Assembly: GCA_031546825.1 (NCBI GenBank)
Contig: JAVBJU010000023.1
Coordinates: 1 to 64,000 of the forward strand
Source: Hohaiivirga sp031546825
GTDB lineage: Bacteria; Pseudomonadota; Alphaproteobacteria; Rhizobiales; Beijerinckiaceae
Direction of reading: 5' to 3'
DNA length: 64,000 nt
Part shown: positions 53,965-63,033 of the stretch, one piece after another
Layout: every line of letters starts with the position of its first letter
How positions within the stretch are numbered: position 1 is the stretch's first letter
Translations under genes and position numbers: made by a program
The notes under the pieces: model-generated
The model's database searches: none
What the model was told of the DNA's origin: nothing
Seen by the model: the letters and a program-made list of their open reading frames with translations, nothing else

Positions 53965-55784
53965 TTCTTCCCCGCCTTTCCAGCCTTGCCAGCGCCCCGC
54001 CCCACCAGCGCCGGAAGGTGTATGATGAACCGGGCGCCAAGCCGGTGCTCCGGCGCATCCTCAGGCCCGCCATCGGTGCGGTTTTCCGCTGTGAGCGTGC
54101 CGCGATGGGCCTCGATGATCTGCCGCGAGATCGACAGCCCCAGCCCGGAATTCTGGCCAAACCCCTGCTCGGGACGATCAGTATAAAACCGCTCGAACAC
54201 GCGTTCCAGCGCGTGCGGCGGGATGCCGGGGCCGTCGTCATCAACCATCACAATCAAGGTGTCGTGCTTCCGCGCCAGCGCGACCCGCACCTCGCCATCG
54301 GGCGGAGAGAACGACGCGGCGTTGTCAATGAGGTTCGAGACGACCTGCCCCAGGCGGCTGTCATGGCCGAGAACGGTGAAGGTGTCGGAGCCAAGTTTTG
54401 CGGCGGTGAAGGGTGTCACTGTGAAGCGAATATTCGGATCATGCGCCTTGCGCCGCTCCTGCGCCATACCAACAACAGCAGAGAGAAGCTGTTCGAGATC
54501 AATCACCTCAACGTCATCGCGCACGAGGTCGGCATCGAGGCGTGAGGCGTCCGAGATATCGGTGATCAACCGGTCAAGGCGACGCACGTCATGCTGGATG
54601 ATGGCCATCAGCCGTTCGCGCGATTCGTCTGAGCGGGCGAGCGGCATGGTTTCGGTCGCGCTGCGTAACGATGTCAGCGGGTTTTTCAGTTCGTGCGCCA
54701 CATCGGCGGCGAAGCGCTCGATGGCTTCGATGCGGTTATAGAGCGCGGCGGTCATGTCGCGGAGCGCCCCGGAGAGATGGCCGATTTCATCGGCACGGTC
54801 TGTGAAATCCGGGATTTCCTGGCGGAAACGAATGCTTTTACGCACCCGCTCGGCAGCATCCGACAGCTTGCGAACCGGGCCGACGATGGCCCCGGCGAGG
54901 CCGAGCGACAGCACAATCATCACCGCCACCGCCACCAAAAAAATGCGCACCAGCGCCATGCGTTCGGCAAAAATGATGCCGTCAATATCTCCGCCCTGGG
55001 TCGAGAGCAGCAACGCGTCGCGCACCGCCCGGAAGCGCTGGATCGGCACCGACACCGAGACGATGGTCTCGCCGCCCCGGTTGGTGCGCACCACCATGTC
55101 CCGGCTGCCCTTCAGCGCCGTCTTGACCTCAGCAAGCGTGCGCCCAGCCAGCTCTTCGGTTTCCTCGTAATCGCCCCGCTTCCCGGCAATCCAGCCCCGC
55201 GCCGCCTGCATTGCGGTTTGCAAACCCGAATTGCTGCGCCCGGCTTCAGGCGGCGGCAGGGATGAGCTGAAGATATCGCCACGGGAATAAAAGGCGCGCG
55301 TGTCCAACAGCAACGCCGCATCGCGGTCATAGACGCGGGCGCGCGTGCGGGTGGGGGTGACCAGGCGGCGCAATAGCGGAGCAACCCGCTCCGGATTAAT
55401 GGAAAACTCAAGGGGAGAAACCGCGTCGTCACCAAGACCAAGGGTTTCTCCGGCCTGCATTTGCAACAGCTTGTCGGGGTCGATGGTGATGGTGTCGGTC
55501 TCGACGGTGGCCGACGAGGCGATGGCCCCGGCGATGATCTCGCCCTGGGTGATCAGGCTCTGCACCCGCGCCTCGATCAAACCTTCGCGGAACTGGTTGA
55601 GGTAGAGAAAGCCGAGGAGCAGCGCAAACAACCCGGCGAGGTTGAGCACAACGATGCGCCGGGCGAGCGAGGAAGACGCGCGCAGCATCAAGCCCTGCCA
55701 GAACTTGCGCAGGCGTACCATCTCACGCGGCGGAATGGTCCGTCGCGTCGCGTCTTTGCCGTCCAGGTCGGGGTCCGCTGCCAT
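53961..55784 (-). CDS. chvG: Sensor histidine kinase ChvG (ExoS/BvrS type)
   Basis: Membrane sensor of the acid- and envelope-responsive ChvG/ChvI system. The 607 residues have a first membrane helix (about 42-60), a large periplasmic domain (to about 275), a second helix (about 277-302), a HAMP linker, the phospho-accepting histidine in FAADVAHELKNPLTSLRSA, and an ATPase domain ending in the DDDGPGIP and GFGQNSGLGLSISRQI boxes. The ATG at 55784 is preferred over a TTG one codon upstream. It is coupled to hprK and lies 170 bp after chvI. Confidence 0.96.
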   Translation of the reverse strand: MAADPDLDGKDATRRTIPPREMVRLRKFWQGLMLRASSSLARRIVVLNLAGLFALLLGFLYLNQFREGLIEARVQSLITQGEIIAGAIASSATVETDTITIDPDKLLQMQAGETLGLGDDAVSPLEFSINPERVAPLLRRLVTPTRTRARVYDRDAALLLDTRAFYSRGDIFSSSLPPPEAGRSNSGLQTAMQAARGWIAGKRGDYEETEELAGRTLAEVKTALKGSRDMVVRTNRGGETIVSVSVPIQRFRAVRDALLLSTQGGDIDGIIFAERMALVRIFLVAVAVMIVLSLGLAGAIVGPVRKLSDAAERVRKSIRFRQEIPDFTDRADEIGHLSGALRDMTAALYNRIEAIERFAADVAHELKNPLTSLRSATETMPLARSDESRERLMAIIQHDVRRLDRLITDISDASRLDADLVRDDVEVIDLEQLLSAVVGMAQERRKAHDPNIRFTVTPFTAAKLGSDTFTVLGHDSRLGQVVSNLIDNAASFSPPDGEVRVALARKHDTLIVMVDDDGPGIPPHALERVFERFYTDRPEQGFGQNSGLGLSISRQIIEAHRGTLTAENRTDGGPEDAPEHRLGARFIIHLPALVGRGAGKAGKAGKK

Positions 55785-55954
55785 CAAACGTCAAGCCATG
55801 CCTGTGGAGTGAAACGGGTCATGCTCTCCCGCCAACCGCCTCAAAGCATATCTGGCGATATGCGCCAAGCGTTTTCGGGATCGTTCACCACCTTCAACCT
55901 CTTGTCCGCATGCGTTGCGGCGAAGGTGAAAGCCACTTTATTCACGCACGCGGC

Positions 55955-56653
55955 CTAGCCTTCCTTGAAGCGATAGCCGACGCCATAAAGCGTTTCAATC
56001 ATATCAAACTCATCATCGGTCACGCGGAACTTCTTGCGAAGGCGCTTGATATGGCTGTCGATGGTGCGGTCATCGACATAAACCTGATCGTCATAAGCCG
56101 CGTCCATCAAGGCGTTACGGCTCTTGACCACACCGGGGCGCTGGGCGAGCGCCTGCAAAATCAGGAACTCGGTCACGGTCAGCGTCACCGCCTCGCCCTT
56201 CCAGGTGCAGGTGTGGCGTTCCGGGTCCATGGTCAGCGCACCGCGCTCCAGCGCCTTGGCGTCGGCCTCGCGGGTTGCCGCCGGATCACGCGGCGCGGCG
56301 CGGCGCAGCACCGCCTTGACGCGCTCCACCAGCAGGCGTTGCGAAAACGGTTTGCGGATGAAATCGTCCGCGCCCATTTTCAGGCCGAACAACTCATCAA
56401 TTTCCTCATCCTTGGAAGTGAGAAAAATCACCGGCATATCGGATTTCTGGCGGAAGCGACGCAACAGCTCCATGCCATCCATGCGCGGCATCTTGATATC
56501 GAAAATCGCCATGTCGGGCGGGTTCTGCTTCAGTCCCTCGAGGGCGGATGCGCCATCGGTATAGGTCTGAATCCGGTATCCCTCCGCCTCAAGCGCGATG
56601 GAAACCGAAGTGAGGATATTGCGGTCGTCATCGACGAGGGCAATGGTCGGCAT
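55955..56653 (-). CDS. chvI: Response regulator ChvI (ChvI/BvrR type)
   Basis: OmpR-class regulator of 232 residues partnered with ChvG. Receiver domain (about 1-120) with acidic ALVDDDRN, phosphoacceptor Asp in MAIFDIKMPRMDG, SKDEEIDELFGLKMGADDFIRKPF (in part), and a C-terminal winged helix (about 135-230) with NALMDAAYDDQVYVDDRTIDSHIKRLRKKF (in part). In rhizobia the pair is needed for host interaction and acid tolerance. Divergent from pckA. Confidence 0.97.
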   Translation of the reverse strand: MPTIALVDDDRNILTSVSIALEAEGYRIQTYTDGASALEGLKQNPPDMAIFDIKMPRMDGMELLRRFRQKSDMPVIFLTSKDEEIDELFGLKMGADDFIRKPFSQRLLVERVKAVLRRAAPRDPAATREADAKALERGALTMDPERHTCTWKGEAVTLTVTEFLILQALAQRPGVVKSRNALMDAAYDDQVYVDDRTIDSHIKRLRKKFRVTDDEFDMIETLYGVGYRFKEG

Positions 56654-56983
56654 GGTGTTACCTCAACAAATCGTGCCCGCCTCAAGCAGCGCACCAGCAC
56701 CCGATGCCACCGAAAACGACGACACCCGAATGCGTTCCGGAACAATGGCCTTCTGCGCCAAGCACAAAACAGCCGGCCGCACACATTGTGACACAGAGCG
56801 ACATGCGGCGCGAGATGGGTGCGAGAAAAATAAGTCTTTCCTGTGACGGGTCTCTCAAGCTTTTGATGGCCAACTTGCATTCCCAAAGGATTGTTATGGC
56901 AAGTGTTTGCGAAATCCCTCCCCGCTCTGTCAGCGCTGTAATGCAGATATTGACTGCTTTTGGCGTGCAACTCAGGCTATATC

Positions 56984-57009
56984 ATAGCGCTGTGATAACG
57001 CAGCGCTAT
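56984..57009. promoter_or_regulatory. Inverted AGCGCT repeat upstream of pckA
   Basis: ATAGCGCT (56984-56991) and AGCGCTAT (57002-57009) form a perfect 8-bp inverted repeat with a 10-base spacer. A third, self-palindromic copy TAGCGCTA is at 57117-57124. The regulator is unknown. Confidence 0.45.
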
Positions 57010-57233
57010 TTGCGACTTGCGAGAAAATCATTGCGCTTGAACGTATCGGCCCGATCGGGTAATCCCGCTTTCACAAAACGCATTCGGGAAATTTTCTTGA
57101 AAAAGATAGCTTGCCGTAGCGCTATGTTCTTAAGTCGTATAGTCTTGGGAGCAAAGTGGCGGCACACACGAGCGCGTTGCTCAGCGAAGCAGGAAAAATG
57201 CTCTCTTGAGACTTTGGGTTTTCGATTTTGTCA

Positions 57234-57243
57234 TGTGATCACA
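57234..57243. promoter_or_regulatory. Palindrome TGTGATCACA before pckA
   Basis: A perfect 10-bp palindrome whose end is 28 bases before the pckA start. It has the half sites of a CRP-type box without the usual six-base spacer, so another regulator is more likely; it could act as a repressor site. Confidence 0.4.
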
Positions 57244-57270
57244 ACATGCTTGGCAAAAAGGGGATTAATC

Positions 57271-58875
57271 GTGGAAAATATCGGCATTTATAATTCCGCC
57301 ATTGGGGCCGACCGCACGGGTTTCAAAAATCTCAAGCGCGTCTACTGGAATCACGTGGCACCACGGCTTTATGAGCAGGCCATTGCACGCCAGGAAGCGC
57401 AGCTTGTGGCGGGCGGGGCCATTGTCGCCGATACCGGTGTCCACACCGGCCGTTCCCCCAAAGACAAGTTCATTGTCCGCGACCGCACCACCGCCGAGAC
57501 CATCTGGTGGGATAATAACGGCGCGATCACTCCCGAGCAGTTCGATATTCTGCACGCGGATTTTCTCAAGCACGCCGAAGGGAAAGACCTGTTCGCCCAG
57601 GATCTTTATGGCGGGGCCGACCCGCGATACCGCGTCAAGACCCGCGTGTTCACTGAATATGCTTGGCATTCGCTGTTCATCCGCAACCTGCTGATTCGGC
57701 CCGACCAATCCGAGCTTGCAGGGTTCACGCCGGAAATGACCATCATCGACCTGCCCTCCTTCAAGGCAGACCCGAAGCGCCACGGCTGTCGCTCGGAAAC
57801 GGTGATTGCCTGCGACTTTACCCGCAAGATCGTGCTGATTGGCGGCACCTCTTATGCGGGCGAAATCAAGAAATCGGTGTTCACCTTCCTCAATTACATG
57901 CTGCCCGACAGCAAGGTGATGCCCATGCACTGCTCGGCCAATACGGGGGCGAGCGATGTCAACGACAGCGCCGTGTTCTTTGGCCTTTCCGGCACCGGCA
58001 AGACCACCCTGTCCGCAGACCCGAAGCGCACCCTCATCGGCGATGACGAGCACGGCTGGAGCGATCACGGCATCTTCAATTTCGAGGGTGGTTGCTACGC
58101 CAAGACCATCAACCTGTCGCGCGAGGCGGAGCCGGAAATCTACGCGACCACCGAGCGTTTCGGCACTGTGCTGGAAAACGTCACCATCGACCCGGTCACG
58201 CGGATGCCCGACTTCACCGATGGCTCACGCACGGAAAACACCCGCTGTGCCTACCCGCTCGAGTTCATCCCCAACGCGAGCCCCACGGGCCAGGCAGGCA
58301 TTCCGAAAAACATCGTGATGCTGACATGCGACGCTTTTGGCGTGCTGCCGCCCATCGCGCTGCTGTCGCCTGCCCAGGCGATGTATCACTTCCTCTCGGG
58401 CTACACAGCCAAGGTGGCCGGCACCGAGAAGGGCGTGACCGAGCCGGAGGCAACGTTCTCCACCTGCTTCGGCGCACCGTTCATCCCGCGCCATCCGTCG
58501 GTCTACGGCAATCTGCTGCGCGACCTCATCGCCAAGCACAATGTGCGCTGCTGGCTGGTGAATACCGGCTGGACCGGTGGCAAGTATGGCGTTGGCCGCC
58601 GTATGCCGATCAAGGCAACCCGCGGCCTGCTCACCGCCGCCCTTGATGGCTCGCTCAGCAAGGCGCAGTTCCGCACCGATCCGTTCTTCGGCTTCCAGGT
58701 ACCGACCGATGTGACCGGTATCGACAAGACCATCCTTGATCCCGTGCAGACCTGGGCCGACAAGGCCGCCTATGATGCCATGGCCAAGCGACTGGTCGGC
58801 ATGTTCCGCGACAACTTCTCCAAGTTCGACGCCTATGTCGATGCCGAGGTGAAAGCCGCCCTGCCGAAGGCCTGA
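57271..58875 (+). CDS. pckA: Phosphoenolpyruvate carboxykinase (ATP)
   Basis: Gluconeogenic conversion of oxaloacetate to PEP. From the GTG at 57271 (AGGGG 7 nt upstream) the product is 534 residues and begins ENIGIYNSAIG, like rhizobial PckA. Motifs include GVHTGRSPKDKFIVRD, the kinase-1a P-loop GLSGTGKTTLS, the metal-site DDEHGWSD and NFEGGCYAKTINLS. It is divergent from chvI as in many rhizobia. It would be needed for growth on the dicarboxylates that the two carriers near 12 kb might supply. Confidence 0.97.
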   Translation: MENIGIYNSAIGADRTGFKNLKRVYWNHVAPRLYEQAIARQEAQLVAGGAIVADTGVHTGRSPKDKFIVRDRTTAETIWWDNNGAITPEQFDILHADFLKHAEGKDLFAQDLYGGADPRYRVKTRVFTEYAWHSLFIRNLLIRPDQSELAGFTPEMTIIDLPSFKADPKRHGCRSETVIACDFTRKIVLIGGTSYAGEIKKSVFTFLNYMLPDSKVMPMHCSANTGASDVNDSAVFFGLSGTGKTTLSADPKRTLIGDDEHGWSDHGIFNFEGGCYAKTINLSREAEPEIYATTERFGTVLENVTIDPVTRMPDFTDGSRTENTRCAYPLEFIPNASPTGQAGIPKNIVMLTCDAFGVLPPIALLSPAQAMYHFLSGYTAKVAGTEKGVTEPEATFSTCFGAPFIPRHPSVYGNLLRDLIAKHNVRCWLVNTGWTGGKYGVGRRMPIKATRGLLTAALDGSLSKAQFRTDPFFGFQVPTDVTGIDKTILDPVQTWADKAAYDAMAKRLVGMFRDNFSKFDAYVDAEVKAALPKA

Positions 58876-58894
58876 AACCCGACGCTCACAATTG

Positions 58895-58937
58895 AAGCCC
58901 CGGCTTTACTTTAAAGCTGGGGCTTTTGTTTTTTTGG
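58895..58937 (+). terminator. Rho-independent terminator after pckA
   Basis: AAGCCCCGGCTTTA pairs with TAAAGCTGGGGCTT over 14 bp (one G-T pair) with loop CTT, followed by TTGTTTTTTT. Confidence 0.92.
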
Positions 58938-59037
58938 GCGTATTCAGGAGCCGTTAAGTGCGATTCGGCTGTAAGAAGCCCCTTCACAACACAATTTTTC
59001 ATGTTATTTCAAAAACAATAGCAAAACGGGGAAAATC

Positions 59038-60813
59038 ATGAACTTGACGCGGCTCTACTGGCGGGTGCTCAAACAACTCGGCTCTGACTCAAAAGTCGGC
59101 GCAATCCTTGCAGCCGCCAACATTGCGCTGGCGCTGTCCGCCTTCGCCGAGCCGGTATTGTTCGGTCGGATCATTGATCTGCTCACCACCAGCCTGGTTT
59201 CCGGCACCAAAGTCACGTTTAGCGGGCTGCTGCCGCTGGTGGTTGCCTGGGCGTTGTTTGGCATGTTCACCATCGGCGGCGGCGTTACTGTCGCCCTGTC
59301 GGCTGACCGCCTGTCGCATCGGCGGCGTTGCCGGGCGATGGCGGATTATTTTGAGCATGTTCTGGCGCTGCCAATGTCATTCCATTCGGAAGCCCATTCT
59401 GGCACGGTGCTGAAAGTCATGTTGGAGGGCACCACCGCCATGGCGTGGCTGTGGCTTGGCTTCTTCCGCAGTGACTTTGGTGCCCTCGTCGCGCTGTTCA
59501 TTCTGCTGCCCATGACGGTGTTCATGAACTGGCAACTGGGCCTGCTGCTGGTTGCGCTCGTGGTCGTGTTCGCTGTCTCCACCACGCTGGTGCTGCGCAA
59601 GACCCTGACCATGCAGGATGAAGTGGAGAACCGCCGCTCTGACCTCGCGGGCTATGTCTCCGACGCCTTCGGCAATATCCCGGTCATCCAGTCGTTCACC
59701 CGCATCTCCGAGGAAAGCCAGGCGCTGCGCCGCATCATCGATAATCTGCTGAAAGTGCAGTTGCCGGTGCTGTCGTGGTGGGCCATCGTCACCATCGCCA
59801 CCCGCGCCTCGGCGACGCTCACCGTGATGGCGATTTTCCTCGTCGGCGTGTGGCTGCATATGAACGACCTGGCCACCATCGGCCAGATCGTCGCCTTCAT
59901 GAACCTCGCAACCCTGCTGATTGGCTACCTGCAACAGGTGTCAGGCTTCATCAACCAGCTCTTCCTCGAAGCGCCCAAGATCAAGCAATATTTCGAGATC
60001 AGCGACACCGCCCCGCAGGTGCGTGACGTGCCGAACGCCAAGCCGCTGGTCGATGCCGCATTGCCGGTGACGATCGAAGACGTGACCTTCTCCTATGACG
60101 GCAAACGCCCGGCGGTGGAGGATATCGATCTCTCTGTTGCGGTTGGCGAGAGCGTTGCGCTGGTCGGCTCCACGGGTTCTGGCAAATCAACCACGCTGTC
60201 GCTACTCTACCGCGCCTTCGATCCGCAATCGGGACGCATCAAGATCGGCGATACCGATATCCGCGAATTCTCCCTCACTTCGTTGCGGCGCAATATCGGC
60301 GTGGTGTTCCAGGAGCCCATGCTGTTTGCCCGCTCGATCCGCGAGAACATGCTGGTGGGGCGGCCGGATGCCACCGACGCAGAGATTACCGACGCCATGG
60401 AGCGCGCCCAGGCAGGCGACTTCCTGCGTCGCCAGACCAATGGTCTTGATACTGTTATCGGTGAGCGCGGTCGCTCGCTGTCGGGCGGCGAACGCCAGCG
60501 TCTGTCGATCGCCCGCGTGCTCCTGAAAAACCCGCCGATTGTCATCCTCGACGAAGCCACCAGCGCCCTCGATGCGGGCACCGAAAAGAAGCTGCAAAAG
60601 GCGCTCGAAGAAATGATGCGGGGCCGCACCACCTTCGTCATCGCCCACCGCCTCTCGACCATTCGCCACGCCAGCCGCATCTTCGTGTTTGACAAGGGCC
60701 ATGTTGTCGAAACCGGCTCATTCGATGACCTTGTCGCCAAGGACGGCGTGTTCGCCGAGCTGGCACGGGCGCAGTTCCTGGCCCCGCAGACCGACAGCAT
60801 TTCGCCGGGCTAG
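59038..60813 (+). CDS. ndvA: Cyclic beta-1,2-glucan ABC exporter NdvA/ChvA
   Basis: Fused permease/ATPase half-transporter exporting cyclic beta-1,2-glucan to the periplasm. The 591 residues have a six-helix membrane domain (about 15-310; AEPVLFGRIIDLL, WLWLGFFRSDFG) and an ATPase domain with Walker A GSTGSGKST, signature LSGGERQRLSIA and Walker B PIVILDEATSALD. The N-terminal half resembles rhizobial NdvA, which supports glucan export over lipid A flipping. GGGGA precedes the ATG by 6 nt. The cyclic glucan synthase gene is not in the window. Confidence 0.9.
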   Translation: MNLTRLYWRVLKQLGSDSKVGAILAAANIALALSAFAEPVLFGRIIDLLTTSLVSGTKVTFSGLLPLVVAWALFGMFTIGGGVTVALSADRLSHRRRCRAMADYFEHVLALPMSFHSEAHSGTVLKVMLEGTTAMAWLWLGFFRSDFGALVALFILLPMTVFMNWQLGLLLVALVVVFAVSTTLVLRKTLTMQDEVENRRSDLAGYVSDAFGNIPVIQSFTRISEESQALRRIIDNLLKVQLPVLSWWAIVTIATRASATLTVMAIFLVGVWLHMNDLATIGQIVAFMNLATLLIGYLQQVSGFINQLFLEAPKIKQYFEISDTAPQVRDVPNAKPLVDAALPVTIEDVTFSYDGKRPAVEDIDLSVAVGESVALVGSTGSGKSTTLSLLYRAFDPQSGRIKIGDTDIREFSLTSLRRNIGVVFQEPMLFARSIRENMLVGRPDATDAEITDAMERAQAGDFLRRQTNGLDTVIGERGRSLSGGERQRLSIARVLLKNPPIVILDEATSALDAGTEKKLQKALEEMMRGRTTFVIAHRLSTIRHASRIFVFDKGHVVETGSFDDLVAKDGVFAELARAQFLAPQTDSISPG

Positions 60814-60838
60814 TCGATATCGCCTCCGGCCAAAACCC

Positions 60839-60860
60839 GGAGCGGGGCTTTCCCCGCTCC
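60839..60860 (+). terminator. Hairpin after ndvA
   Basis: GGAGCGGGG-CTTT-CCCCGCTCC is a perfect 9-bp stem 25 bases after the stop, without a T run. Confidence 0.55.
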
Positions 60861-60977
60861 GCCTCCCTGTACCGTCCGCCGGGCGTGACTGGGAGCACGC
60901 TGCCGCAGCATGCGCCGTTGTCCCGGCACCCTTTATGACCCATGTTGACGGGATAATCGAAAACCCCAAGGATCTCC

Positions 60978-62813
60978 ATGGCTCCCCCCAGCGACGGCAA
61001 TACCCTGGTCCAAGCGGTGATCTTGCTCGCCGCCGCGGTGATTGCCGCGCCCATATTCAAAAAGCTCGGGCTTGGGTCGGTGCTGGGATATCTGTGCGCG
61101 GGCCTCGTGATCGGACCGTTCGGGCTGAAGCTCTTCTCCAACCCCCAATCCATTCTCCATGTCGCCGAGCTTGGCGTGGTAATGTTCCTGTTTCTCATCG
61201 GTATCGAGATGCAACCCTCGCGCCTATGGCGGATGCGCAAGGATATTTTTGGCTTGGGTGCGCTTCAGGTGACGTTGTGCGGCAGCCTGCTCACCGGGGC
61301 AGGGCTTCTCGTCGGCTTTACGCCCGCCGTCGCTTTCATTGGCGGGATGGGCTTCGTGTTGTCTTCCACCGCCATGGTCATGCAGATCCTCGAAGAGCGC
61401 GGTGAAGCAACCACCACGCGCGGCCAGCGCACCATCTCGACCCTTCTGCTGGAAGATCTCTCCATCGTGCCGCTTTTGGGGCTCATCGCCTTCCTGGCAC
61501 CGGCCTCTGGCAGCAATGGCTTCGACTGGGGCGGCATCGCCCTGGCCGTAATTTGCCTTGCCGGGTTGATCGGTGTCGGATTGTGGCTGCTGAACCCATT
61601 CTTCGCGCTGCTTGCCAATGCCAATGCGCGCGAGGTGATGACAGCGGCGGCTCTGCTGGTGGTGCTCGGGGCGGCTCTGGTCATGGAGCTTGGCGGGCTG
61701 TCGGCTGCGATGGGCGCTTTTATGGCAGGCGTTCTGCTGTCTGAATCAAGTTTCCGCCGCCAGCTTGAGGTCGATATCGAACCCTTCCGTGGCATTCTGC
61801 TCGGGCTGTTTTTCATGGCGGTGGGCATGTCGCTTGATCTGAAGGTGGTTGCAGAAAGCTGGCGGCTGATTGCCCTAATCGTCATGGCCTCCATGTTCGT
61901 CAAAGGTTGCGGCGTCTATCTCGCGGCCCGCCTGTTTGGCGTGGCCAGGCGTGAAGCGTTCTACCGGGCCGCGTTGCTCGCCCAGGGCGGGGACTTTGCC
62001 TTCGTGCTCTATGCCGCTGCCGCGAAGGCGGGCCTTTTCGACGCGCGCCTGACGGCAACCCTGTCGGCGGTTATCATCCTATCGATGGTGCTGACGCCTT
62101 TCGTTGTCATGGTGCGCCAACGCCTGTTCAACCGTACCCTCAAACCACTTCTTGAAGGCGTCGAGGAGCCAGACAATCTCACCGGGCAAGTGCTGATGAT
62201 CGGTTTCGGACGCTTCGGACAGATCGTGTCGCAGGCCTTGCTTGCGCGGAATTTCGATCTGTCGATCATCGAATCGGATGCCAAGCGCATCCGCTCCGCC
62301 GCCGATTTCGGCTTCAAGGTGTATTATGGTGATGGTACCCGGCTTGATGTGTTGCGGGCCTCGGGTGCCGCAGAAGCGACGCTCATTCTCGTTTGCGTCT
62401 CCGGCATCGAAACCGCCAACCGCATTGTTGAAATTGCCAAGGCTGAGTTTCCCGCCGCAAAAATTTTTGCACGCTCCTACGACCGTGGTCACACGCTCGC
62501 TCTGCTTAAGGCGGGGGTTGATTATCAAATTCGCGAAACGTTCGAATCAGCCATGCAGTTCGGCGAAGCGGCGCTGATTGGTCTCGGCGTTGCGCCCGAA
62601 GAAGCGGCTACCCTTCTCGCTGAAACCCGCAAGAGCGACGCAGAGCGCCTCGCCTTACAGATGACCGCAGGTTTCCATGCCGGGCGTGAACTGATGCGCG
62701 GCAATATGCCAATCCCGACCCCGCTCATCAAACCGAAACGCGCTGGCCAGATTTTCGACGAATCCGCTACCGGACCGGCACCTGAAAATTCAACGACTGA
62801 GGCGGCGCAATAG
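60978..62813 (+). CDS. Monovalent cation:proton antiporter-2 with RCK domain (KefB/YbaL-like)
   Basis: A 611-residue CPA2-family protein: about 12 membrane helices (to about 385) with GYLCAGLVIGPFGL, FLFLIGIEMQPSRLW, FVLSSTAMVMQILEERGE and GGDFAFVLYAAAAKAG, followed by a cytosolic RCK-N domain with the nucleotide-binding GFGRFGQIVSQALLA and a C-terminal tail. Potassium/proton antiport gated by ligands is the family role; glutathione control as in KefB/C is not proven. Confidence 0.9.
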   Translation: MAPPSDGNTLVQAVILLAAAVIAAPIFKKLGLGSVLGYLCAGLVIGPFGLKLFSNPQSILHVAELGVVMFLFLIGIEMQPSRLWRMRKDIFGLGALQVTLCGSLLTGAGLLVGFTPAVAFIGGMGFVLSSTAMVMQILEERGEATTTRGQRTISTLLLEDLSIVPLLGLIAFLAPASGSNGFDWGGIALAVICLAGLIGVGLWLLNPFFALLANANAREVMTAAALLVVLGAALVMELGGLSAAMGAFMAGVLLSESSFRRQLEVDIEPFRGILLGLFFMAVGMSLDLKVVAESWRLIALIVMASMFVKGCGVYLAARLFGVARREAFYRAALLAQGGDFAFVLYAAAAKAGLFDARLTATLSAVIILSMVLTPFVVMVRQRLFNRTLKPLLEGVEEPDNLTGQVLMIGFGRFGQIVSQALLARNFDLSIIESDAKRIRSAADFGFKVYYGDGTRLDVLRASGAAEATLILVCVSGIETANRIVEIAKAEFPAAKIFARSYDRGHTLALLKAGVDYQIRETFESAMQFGEAALIGLGVAPEEAATLLAETRKSDAERLALQMTAGFHAGRELMRGNMPIPTPLIKPKRAGQIFDESATGPAPENSTTEAAQ

Positions 62814-63033
62814 CTTTTTAGGCTTTTCTCAAATGCGTCCAATTGTCGTCAGCCCCACCGCCGCGCGTGAGCGGTGTACCCACAAATGGTTGTGCTGCAA
62901 AGAAAAGCCCCCGCCCAAATAACTGCAAGAAAATGTGGTTTCATTTGCGTTCCGGAAAAAATTGTCTAAACCATTAACCGGTGGGGTTTTGCTTGTGGTC
63001 GCTAAAGCGGCCAAACCAACAAGGGGCTAAGAT

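Larger units (their letters stand above)
56654..57270. other. 617-bp divergent intergenic region between chvI and pckA
   Basis: No gene is supported; the pckA frame runs back open to about 56704 but has no plausible start or conserved residues there. The region holds ATAGCGCT-N10-AGCGCTAT (56984-57009), TAGCGCTA (57117-57124) and TGTGATCACA (57234-57243), all perfect palindromic elements, so it looks regulatory. Confidence 0.6.

Noticed and set aside
57234..57243. Calling the pckA palindrome a CRP site
   Set aside because: TGTGATCACA lacks the six-base spacer between half sites that CRP needs, so it is listed only as a palindrome of unknown regulator.
56704..57270. N-terminal extension of PckA by about 189 codons
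   Set aside because: The translated extension has no PckA-like residues, and the GTG at 57271 has a good ribosome binding site and the family N-terminus.
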